Below are positions 21,905-28,071 of a DNA stretch of 32,663 nucleotides, in pieces. The translations under genes were made by a program, and so were the position numbers. Source of the stretch: JBFLXN01 sp040755715 [NCBI: Candidatus Edwardsbacteria bacterium]. GTDB lineage: Bacteria; Edwardsbacteria; AC1; JBFLXN01. The first letter of the stretch is position 1. Each line of letters opens with the position of its first letter. Below the pieces are notes generated by a model. The model did no database searches. It saw nothing but the letters and a program-made list of their open reading frames with translations, and was not told where the DNA came from. The stretch is taken from assembly GCA_040755715.1 (NCBI GenBank), contig JBFLXN010000006.1, forward strand, positions 1 through 32,663, in the 5' to 3' direction.

Positions 21905-22439
21905 AAAACTTCATCGGGAAAAAGGAATTCTTATGTTTGAAGATGAAGCTGCTTTTAGACAAGAGCCAACTATGCATAGGACCTGGGCAAGAATAGGACA
22001 ACAACCTCAAATATTCACATATGGAAAAAGAAATACTCAACATGTATTCGGTGCAATTGCAATATATCTTATGAAATTTTTCTATCAATTTGCTGAAACT
22101 TGTAATGCTATAACATATTTTAAGTTTTTGGAGTATATTGTAAAGAAAATTTATCCAAGTAAAATATTTCTTGTTAAAGATAACGCTCGGTATCATAAAG
22201 AGGAACAAATAAAATTATGGTGTAAAGATAACAAAAGATATATTGAGTGCTGGTTTCTTCCACCATATTCTCCGGAACTTAATCCTATGGAACCTATCTG
22301 GAAATATACAAGAAAACAAGGAACTCATAATCGTTTTTTCGGTAATACAGATGAACTTAAACATTCTATTAAAACCGTATTTAAAAGCATTAACCGTTCT
22401 CCATCGGCAATACAAAATTATATTTTACCATATAAATAA
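21903..22439 (+). CDS. IS630-family transposase, frame B (DDE catalytic part)
   Basis: It continues from KKLHREKGILMFEDEAAFRQ and contains all three catalytic acids: D in FEDEAAF, D in KDNARYH and E in LPPYSPELNPMEPIWKYTRK. It has a good internal ATG at 21933 but no ribosome site. Joining frame A to frame B needs +1 slippage at TTTTTT_AA (21897-21904) or slippage of RNA polymerase in the T6A6 run. Either programmed frameshifting or an inactivating 1-nt change would explain the sequence. Confidence 0.85.
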   Translation, partial: KKLHREKGILMFEDEAAFRQEPTMHRTWARIGQQPQIFTYGKRNTQHVFGAIAIYLMKFFYQFAETCNAITYFKFLEYIVKKIYPSKIFLVKDNARYHKEEQIKLWCKDNKRYIECWFLPPYSPELNPMEPIWKYTRKQGTHNRFFGNTDELKHSIKTVFKSINRSPSAIQNYILPYK

Positions 22440-22484
22440 TTTATCAACAATTGTGCCGTTTCATATAGTTTTTTTCCCCCCCCC

Positions 22485-22672
22485 TCAAAAAGCCTCTGAA
22501 ACCACAGATTATCCGCCACACCAACGGCGGATGGCGACTGGCGGACACAGATTTTCACAGATTATTTAAAAAGGTAATTAGGTAATTAAGTCATTAATAA
22601 GTAGTGCTTACTTATTCAATCTTTCCAATGACCAATTACCCAGTGACTCAATGACTCAATAACTCAATTTGG
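22485..22672. repeat. Composite repeat block: CACAGATTA type plus 8-nt ACTCAATG type
   Basis: 22494-22565 is an ACCACAGATTA...CACAGATTAT element interrupted by a TCCGCCA ... TGGCGGA palindrome (an insert within a repeat). From 22570, GGTAATTA/AAGTCATT words and their complements follow, ending in three exact 8-nt words TGACTCAA, TGACTCAA, TAACTCAA. No gene is visible between the IS end (22465) and the pilin gene stop (22757). Confidence 0.75.
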
Positions 22673-22756
22673 TGTTTATCTGTGTCAATCTGCCTGTCCG
22701 TGTGCTCTGCTTCCCGACACAACGGCCAGGGTGGTTAATGAATTTTTCACCAGGAA

Positions 22757-25700
22757 CTATCTATAGAAGATTATGAGTTTACCAATTGTATCGCTGATTC
22801 TTTCACCAACTACAAAGTCAAATTTCCCATCTTTATCAAAGTCAGCGATGGCCAAGGTTCGCATTTCACCTGTCTCTGTGCCCCCTGAAGGGTCGGTTGG
22901 ACCTCCGTCAGGGAAGCGACCTTTGTAGCAGTCGTAGACTAAGACCTTTCCCGTGTAGCCGGCAGATGTCTTTGTACCCACGACGATGTCAGGATAGGCG
23001 TCCGGGCAGAGCTTTGCCGCACCCACACAAAGAATAGCGCCGTCCGGATTTGCCGTATAGGTAGGGGCAGTATCCGAGTTTCCAAAGCTGCCATTATTAT
23101 TATTCTGCCAGATTTCAACTTTGCCTGTCCAATCAGAAGTCTTCGTGCCGACGATTATGTCTACATCATTATTCGCATCTTCCTTTAAATCAATGGTGGA
23201 AATTGCATTTACTTGCCCTGGAGCCGGAAGAGTTTTTACCCACTTGAAATTTCCGGGTCCCGTGGTTCCCTGATTGGCGAAGATGACAATCTTGCCCTGA
23301 TTTTCTGCGCTCTTGGTGCCTAAGATAATATCCAATTTCTCATCTGGAGCACCACCACCAGAGCCAATTACATCAGCAATAGCCAGCGTCTGAACTTCAC
23401 CTAAGGTATCTTTCGCCGCCGCCGTATAATAATAAACATCGGCACTTGTGCACCTGAGAGCGTTACTATCAGGACTTTGATTCATAAAGACCTCAAGTGT
23501 TCCGCGATGTGTCAAGGAATCCCCGCTTCCTACGGCTAAATCATAATAGGCATCATTGAAAGCCACCGTAGTCTTCGGTGTTCCCAGCATGCCTACTCCC
23601 GCACAAAGGGCCGATTGAGAGACCAAAGTAGAATAGACCTTATTCGCCTTCTGAGGAAGTTTACCCTTGTTCCCTCCCGTAAGGGTGAACCAGACCCAGA
23701 CATTTTTGTTGTCCACCTTCATCGCCGAGATTATATCAGGATACTCGTCATTATTTATCAAACCGGACGCCAGGGCAAGAATCGTATAACCTGTTGCCGA
23801 AAGGGTACAGGTGCGAGCATCGTTTCTAATGCTATCAAAGAGTCCTAATTGACCTGGGTTACCCGCACTTACATATTTATTGTACCAAACCAAGAGATTC
23901 TCTCCGTTTTTTTCCTTGCCCATGATGATATCATTGTCCGCCTTATTATCCTCTTTGAGGTCAGTACTAATGACGGTCAGTGCCTTCCCTGTTAATCTCA
24001 GAGCGATTGATTTCCCATCAGCAAATCTTATCCCAGTAACAGAGTCTCCGGCACTGTTTAGTTTGATATTATCTACCCGATTGGAATCCAAGGAAAAGTA
24101 GCCGGGTGGGTCTGTTTCAATCGCCCAATAGGGGTCTCCGCCTGGATTTATGGGAACGGTGATAGAGAAATTTCCGGTGGCATCAGTATATCCGGAGGCT
24201 ATCTTCTCTTCTGAAGCCCCTGTTCCCTGGGTAATAGAAATCTGGACATCGGGGATACCAGGCTTACCCGCACTAAGACTATCAAAGACAATCCCCTTAA
24301 TCTTACCTGACGGTCCCTTTCTATCACCAAAATAGACCTTGGCAGTGCAGTCTTTGGCTACCCTGAACTTCACTTCATTGTTGGAAATAATCTTGTATTC
24401 TACATTATTAGTGGAAATTGTCTCCGCCACTGTAGAGGAGTAACCTTGAAGGTCTGTTTCCACTATCCGGTTCCAGATGGTGTCTGAATGAGCCGCAGAA
24501 AATGGACTGTCTGCATTTACGGTAAAGAAATAAGTGCCGGAGGAACCAGTAATCACTTCTTGACCATCAACTGAGACCTTAACTCCAGCGATACCGGGTT
24601 CATCACTATCCCAGTGCTGATTGGGATGAAGGGAATCATGAAAGACTATACCTCTAACATACCCGAGAGGTACCCTTCTAAAACCAAAAAGTCTGTTCGT
24701 CTCCAGATTGACATCAGCTATAGTGGCGTCGGCAGTAGTATCGCCCCTTCCCACATTATTTCTATATCCCAAGCGGTCAAATACCCTTATGGTGTAGACA
24801 CCAGGGGAGACTTTAAATTTGTATTTTCCGGTGGCCAGTCCACCTATCCCTGTAGAACAAATCTGCCCCGAAGAGAGCACTACCTTGAAGCTATCAATAT
24901 CTACATCGGTTCCGGCGGTAAATTGGTTATCATTATTAGCATCAAAATAAGTATGACCAGAGATTGTGTAGCCTTGCCGGGGTTTATTCCTGAGTGTATT
25001 AACCTCGCTTGTAATCGTTACCCGCCTATATTCCTTATCTGAACAGGGAGCACGGGTTTCAGCGGTAGCGGTGATGACTACACGATTTATTCGTTCAGGA
25101 TTGGGAACTGGATCGTTTAGGGCATTTATCTCCGCGGAAGAAAGTTTACCATCACCGTTTGTATCTCCAAAGAGGGTATCTGGAGTAGAAGGGTTATTGT
25201 CATTATCCCACCAATATTGAAATAGAGGTGTGATTGCTTCAGTCTGGGCAGGCCAGTTTCTCGGCCCTCGCAAGAGACTAATCTCCTGCTTAGTCCCTCC
25301 GTTGGTTCCATCACTCAATTTCCCATAAACCTCTTTGATCAAGACGAGGTCAAAGGGATTTGGTGTCCGTTGCTCTTCCCGGTCGTCTTTTGGGTCTATG
25401 GTTTCTGTGATTACGCCATCATCATTTGAATCAAGGCTATAGCGTATTGTTTCCGCCCCAGTAAGATAGTTGTCAGCTGGGTCATAGTGAGCAGGGCTCG
25501 CATTTGGTGGAGCTTTGTCCGGATTTGCAGTCGGGTCCATTGCCCGAGGGAATCCAGGATTGCTTGCGGTGTCAGGATAGGGAGAGAGGTTAGCATTGAA
25601 GATAATTTCAAAAGGACCAGCATAGACGATACCTCCCTGTAGGTTGTTCTGGTCAATGTTGTAACCAGCACAGCGAATATCTGAGGCCATCACATCTACT

Positions 25701-25867
25701 GCAATTCTCGCATTCTGCTCCGCCTCAATGAGCATCTCGGTATCAATCTTTGCTTTGTGGCTTCTAATCAAGGCGCTGATGATAACGGCTACAATTACGG
25801 TGAAAATTGTCATCGCCACAAGAAGCTCAATTAGAGTTAACCCTCTGTTGCTAAATGTGCTTTTCAT
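22757..25867 (-). CDS. PilW-like prepilin fused to SdrD-type modules and a seven-repeat FG-GAP propeller
   Basis: A 1036-residue protein; ATG 25867 follows AGGAG. It has a 9-residue leader and cleavage motif NRG/LTLIELLVAMTIF. The PilW-like pilin part follows (about 10-300: AEQNARIAVDVMASDIRCAG). An EF-hand-like loop, DTNGDGKLSSAEI, sits near residue 245. Residues about 305-620 are three or more SdrD_B/CarboxypepD-reg-like modules (GYTISGHTYFDANNDNQF, GYVRGIVFHDSLHPNQHW, GKIKGIVFDSLSAG). Residues 626-1036 hold seven FG-GAP/VCBS repeats (DIIVGTKTSDWTGKVEIW and similar), which would close a seven-bladed propeller. Ordinary PilW has 200-350 residues. It is probably displayed at the pilus tip as an adhesin. 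Confidence 0.85.
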   Translation of the reverse strand: MKSTFSNRGLTLIELLVAMTIFTVIVAVIISALIRSHKAKIDTEMLIEAEQNARIAVDVMASDIRCAGYNIDQNNLQGGIVYAGPFEIIFNANLSPYPDTASNPGFPRAMDPTANPDKAPPNASPAHYDPADNYLTGAETIRYSLDSNDDGVITETIDPKDDREEQRTPNPFDLVLIKEVYGKLSDGTNGGTKQEISLLRGPRNWPAQTEAITPLFQYWWDNDNNPSTPDTLFGDTNGDGKLSSAEINALNDPVPNPERINRVVITATAETRAPCSDKEYRRVTITSEVNTLRNKPRQGYTISGHTYFDANNDNQFTAGTDVDIDSFKVVLSSGQICSTGIGGLATGKYKFKVSPGVYTIRVFDRLGYRNNVGRGDTTADATIADVNLETNRLFGFRRVPLGYVRGIVFHDSLHPNQHWDSDEPGIAGVKVSVDGQEVITGSSGTYFFTVNADSPFSAAHSDTIWNRIVETDLQGYSSTVAETISTNNVEYKIISNNEVKFRVAKDCTAKVYFGDRKGPSGKIKGIVFDSLSAGKPGIPDVQISITQGTGASEEKIASGYTDATGNFSITVPINPGGDPYWAIETDPPGYFSLDSNRVDNIKLNSAGDSVTGIRFADGKSIALRLTGKALTVISTDLKEDNKADNDIIMGKEKNGENLLVWYNKYVSAGNPGQLGLFDSIRNDARTCTLSATGYTILALASGLINNDEYPDIISAMKVDNKNVWVWFTLTGGNKGKLPQKANKVYSTLVSQSALCAGVGMLGTPKTTVAFNDAYYDLAVGSGDSLTHRGTLEVFMNQSPDSNALRCTSADVYYYTAAAKDTLGEVQTLAIADVIGSGGGAPDEKLDIILGTKSAENQGKIVIFANQGTTGPGNFKWVKTLPAPGQVNAISTIDLKEDANNDVDIIVGTKTSDWTGKVEIWQNNNNGSFGNSDTAPTYTANPDGAILCVGAAKLCPDAYPDIVVGTKTSAGYTGKVLVYDCYKGRFPDGGPTDPSGGTETGEMRTLAIADFDKDGKFDFVVGERISDTIGKLIIFYR

Positions 25868-25961
25868 GGTCTTTTCTCCTTTTTTCAATATTTCATTTGG
25901 TTCTTCTCTATTTTCCCTTTATTGTCAAAAATTTATGTTACAATGCACTAAAATCTGCTTA

Positions 25962-26426
25962 CTATTTATTAGAGGCTATGTAAGTCCGCAATTGCACGCT
26001 ATCTGAGCGAGGAGCAATCCACTTCACAGTCACCGAAACTCGCTTCATATTTGGCATTGGAATACTGTCCTCAACTCTATAATATCTCTGAAATTTCTCA
26101 ACTTGTTCAGGTGTTGGTGTAATCGCACCCCCAGCTGGTGGATGGTAGCCCTTATTTAGCTCCACATGAGTATATGGGAGAGTCTTTATGTATTCCATTC
26201 TCTGCTGGGCTAATTCAATTCCCCGCGTAAGAGTTCTTGCCTGCTCACCACTCCTACTGCCCAAGGGCATCAGCCCAGCAATGGCTAAGATTCCAATTGC
26301 CAACAGGGTGATTGCAACCAAGAGTTCAATCAAGGTAAAGCCCCTTTTATTCGCTATTCGCTTTTTGCTTTTTGCTTTCAGTTTTCGGCTTTCAGTTTTT
26401 GGCTTTCGGTTTTTTTGCGTAGACAT
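25962..26426 (-). CDS. PilV-like minor prepilin
   Basis: A 154-residue protein; ATG 26426 has GGAGG 8 nt upstream. The cleavage site is KRG/FTLIELLVAITLLAIGIL with Glu+5, the class III signal cut by PilD. GLMPLGSRSGEQARTLTRGI and LAQQRMEYIKTLPY are typical of PilV. The leader has 29 residues instead of the usual 6-15 and is encoded by a 7-nt repeat (26346-26419). Together with fimT and pilW it forms the pilus-priming minor pilin set. A 94-bp gap to pilW holds AT-rich DNA only. Confidence 0.88.
   Translation of the reverse strand: MSTQKNRKPKTESRKLKAKSKKRIANKRGFTLIELLVAITLLAIGILAIAGLMPLGSRSGEQARTLTRGIELAQQRMEYIKTLPYTHVELNKGYHPPAGGAITPTPEQVEKFQRYYRVEDSIPMPNMKRVSVTVKWIAPRSDSVQLRTYIASNK
26346..26419. 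repeat. 7-nt word repeat encoding the PilV leader peptide
   Basis: Coding-strand words CGAAAGC, CAAAAAC, TGAAAGC, CGAAAAC, TGAAAGC, AAAAAGC, AAAAAGC, GAATAGC, GAATAAA follow without a break for nine units. They give NRKPKTESRKLKAKSKKRIA then NK, directly before the RG/F prepilin cleavage site. Confidence 0.9.
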
Positions 26427-26443
26427 ATTCAAAACCTCCCCTT

Positions 26444-26920
26444 CTATCTTGTGGTAACCATTCCTGCCATCCCAACAAATACACTGTCTACCAGTCCCTT
26501 GGTATTCCTTAAGCCCACATACCCTCCTCGCACTACACTACCATTTGCCCTAAAAATGACAGTGTCAGCGTCACCAAATGCAGCTCCTGTGATAGTGATA
26601 CCTACAGGAAGCCGTTTTGTAGTTATTTGTGCAGTTGCCAAATTCGCAATTCTATAATGATTTGGGGCTGGTTGATTAAACTGGACAGAAAAATTATTTC
26701 CTTCAGTGATAGCCTTCTGTCTGCATAGTCTTAAGTCGCCGAGGATCTGTCTCCTCGCACTACTTAGCCTGTAATTTGGCAACTGGCTAATAAGTGAAGG
26801 CACGGCAAACGCCATCGTTATCCCTATAATCGTAATCACTACCAAAAGTTCAATCAGGGTAAAACCTCTTTTATTCGCTTTCTGCTCTTCGCTTTCAGCG
26901 TTCAGTTTTCGGCTTTTCAT
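26444..26920 (-). CDS. FimT/GspH-like minor prepilin
   Basis: A 158-residue protein; GGAGGGAG precedes the ATG. Cleavage site KRG/FTLIELLVVITIIGITM, followed by the GspH/FimT pattern YRLSSARRQILGDLRLCRQK AITEGNNFSVQF and a beta-rich C terminus (ITGAAFGDADTVIFRANGSV). The 19-residue leader (MKSRKLNAESEEQKANKRG) is encoded by seven 7-nt words such as TGAAAGC and GAAGAGC (26872-26918) and has the same GAATAAAAG junction as pilV. It lies 18 nt upstream of pilV. Confidence 0.88.
   Translation of the reverse strand: MKSRKLNAESEEQKANKRGFTLIELLVVITIIGITMAFAVPSLISQLPNYRLSSARRQILGDLRLCRQKAITEGNNFSVQFNQPAPNHYRIANLATAQITTKRLPVGITITGAAFGDADTVIFRANGSVVRGGYVGLRNTKGLVDSVFVGMAGMVTTR
26872..26918. repeat. 7-nt word repeat encoding the FimT leader peptide
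   Basis: Words CGAAAAC, TGAACGC, TGAAAGC, GAAGAGC, AGAAAGC, GAATAAA are consecutive on the coding strand. Same word family and same end point as in the PilV leader, but a different order of words. Confidence 0.88.
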
Positions 26921-26944
26921 TTTCTCCCTCCATAATTTTTTACT

Positions 26945-26950
26945 GTTATA
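26945..26950 (-). promoter_or_regulatory. Possible internal -10 (TGATATAAC) upstream of fimT
   Basis: The minus strand has TGA followed by TATAAC, an extended -10, about 25 nt before the fimT start. There is no convincing -35. It could give basal expression independent of the sigma-54 promoter. Confidence 0.25.
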
Positions 26951-27000
26951 TCAAAATTTCACCACGGAAATACAGGGAAAAATCACTTTATGACTCTCTT

Positions 27001-27153
27001 TTATTCCCACCTTACTGTGATTACGAGATAATTTTTATTTTCTTGTATATATACAACTTTAATCTTTCCTTGCTTAAAAGACTTGTAAGCCAAAAGGCGG
27101 TTTTCATATCCAAGTCCAACTTTTTCAGGTTCATTTAATGCTTTCTCTACCAT
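27001..27153 (-). CDS. DUF4258-like small protein, possibly 5'-truncated
   Basis: A 50-residue protein: MVEKALNEPEKVGLGYENRL, LAYKSFKQGKIKVVYIQENK, NYLVITVRWE. This resembles the C-terminal two thirds of DUF4258 proteins (small BECR-fold, often toxins), whose usual N-terminal HxxxR helix is absent. The ATG lies inside the end of the upstream coiled-coil gene (23-nt overlap) with only a poor ribosome site, so it may be a remnant. The family call is tentative. Confidence 0.45.
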   Translation of the reverse strand: MVEKALNEPEKVGLGYENRLLAYKSFKQGKIKVVYIQENKNYLVITVRWE

Positions 27154-27433
27154 ATTTTTTGCCTTTTAAGCAACTTTCAATGAGTGCCCGGGTGTTTCTT
27201 TCTTCGGAAACAACGAGTTCTGCGAACTTATTGTTTTCAGCAACAATGAGCTCGGAGATCTTAGTCAGAGTATTGTCCATTTTCTTAAACCCTTCATCCA
27301 TTCTTTCCCCTAGATGCTTCATCTCTGTCCCCAATTGTTTTATCTGTCTTCCATTCTGCACAAATATTACGGTGAGGGCCACCGAAAGAAATGCCCCCAT
27401 TATTGTAAATATCACCTGAAATACCAAATTCAT
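27131..27433 (-). CDS. Small TM plus coiled-coil protein, first gene behind the sigma-54 promoter
   Basis: About 100 residues; ATG 27433 has GGAGGGG just upstream. One TM helix (VIFTIMGAFLSVALTVIFV) is followed by a coiled coil (NGRQIKQLGTEMKHLGERMD, then EGFKKMDNTLTKISELIVAE). Architecture matches 18452-18811. It is the first gene after the -24/-12 promoter and precedes DUF4258-like, fimT, pilV and pilW in the same direction. Function unknown; a role in pilus biogenesis is possible only by position. Confidence 0.6.
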   Translation of the reverse strand: MNLVFQVIFTIMGAFLSVALTVIFVQNGRQIKQLGTEMKHLGERMDEGFKKMDNTLTKISELIVAENNKFAELVVSEERNTRALIESCLKGKKYGRESIK

Positions 27434-27456
27434 TTTCCCCTCCACTTATTTTTTAT

Positions 27457-27473
27457 AGCAATTTCTATGCCAG
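27457..27473 (-). promoter_or_regulatory. Sigma-54 (-24/-12) promoter before the minor-pilin cluster
   Basis: The minus strand reads CTGGCATAGAAATTGCT. Against the consensus YTGGCACGRNNNTTGCW only two bases differ (C to T, G to A); GG and GC are exactly spaced. With C as -12, transcription starts at about 27446, giving a 13-nt leader that contains the GGAGGGG ribosome site of the gene at 27433. A sigma-54 activator is encoded 640 bp upstream. Confidence 0.7.
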
Positions 27474-27553
27474 AATGATAGTTTATAGTTTAAAAGCTAA
27501 AAAGTTGAGAGGATAGAAATTATAACTTGCGAATGTTCAAATACTTATCAATT

Positions 27554-27612
27554 TCCCAGTCTCCGATTCCCCAACTTTCGAACTCCCCAGCTCTCTAACT
27601 CTCTAACTTTAA
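27554..27612. repeat. 8-nt word repeat (CTCTCTAA type)
   Basis: Seven successive 8-nt words: CCCAGTCT, CCGATTCC, CCAACTTT, CGAACTCC, CCAGCTCT, CTAACTCT, CTAACTTT. It lies upstream of the sigma-54 promoter, where activator sites would be expected. Nearby 27652-27685 has GCGGAAT words at 7-nt spacing, and GTGTGACTACAC (about 27632) is a near-palindrome. Confidence 0.7.
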
Positions 27613-27688
27613 CTTGTTACCTTTGGGTAATAGGTGTGACTACACAATAATAATGCGGAATGTTGATTGCGGAATGCGGAATTCGTTT

Positions 27689-28041
27689 CTAAGTCCTGCG
27701 AGCGGTTTTTATGGATGTAACTACAATTGCGATAATCTCGTTGGCTTCGTCCATTAGTTGTTGAATTTGATTTTGGCCCACTAATTTTGCTTCAACCAGT
27801 AACTCTAACCAATAAAGTGTTTCATCGGCTTCTTCTTCAACGATGCCCATCTTTGAAATAAAATCAGCTTTTGACCTCGCTCTGCACTCAGAGAACGATA
27901 ATTGGCACCGACAGATGTCCCCGAGCGCAGGATTTGTCCGCCTAATACATCAGCAATACGAGTTCTAGGAAGGCTCTCTGCTAACTTAATTATTTCAATA
28001 GCAAATCTCTTTGTCCTGTCCCTTAAGTCCTTATTTCTCAT
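27689..28041 (-). pseudogene. S23 four-helix-bundle protein with a frameshift
   Basis: It starts MRNKDLRDRTKRFAIEIIKL, then AESLPRTRIADVLGGQILRS and GTSVGANYR, the clear first two helices of the IVP/S23 four-helix-bundle family. Just after NYR the frame is lost. One base out of phase the protein continues ECRARSKADFISKMGIVEEE, ADETLYWLELLVEAKLVGQN, QIQQLMDEANEIIAIVVTSI, KTARRT to a TAG at 27691-27689. A 1-nt deletion near 27895-27905 explains both halves. The ribosome site GGAGGGAGG is part of a GCATTCC repeat. Function of the family is unclear. Confidence 0.85.
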
Positions 28042-28071
28042 TCCTCCCTCCGCATTCCGCATTCCGCATTT
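28040..28071. repeat. 7-nt word repeat (CCGCATT) supplying a ribosome site
   Basis: On the coding strand ATGCGGA repeats three times and ends in GGAGGGAGGAATG, so the repeat provides both the Shine-Dalgarno sequence and the start region of the S23 gene. It fills the entire gap to the stop of the sigma-54 activator gene. Confidence 0.75.

Larger units (their letters stand above)
21058..22465 (+). mobile_element. IS630-family insertion sequence
   Basis: About 1.4 kb with terminal inverted repeats of roughly 31 bp and two mismatches: TATAAAACGGCATAATTGTT at the left and TATGAAACGGCACAATTGTT read from the right end, both continuing GATAAATTATT. A TA dinucleotide at each side (21056-57 and 22466-67) matches the TA target duplication of IS630/Tc1. 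It carries a two-frame transposase and a 380-bp 5' region without a large gene. It sits in the minor-pilin cluster, opposite in orientation to the pilin genes. Confidence 0.88.
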
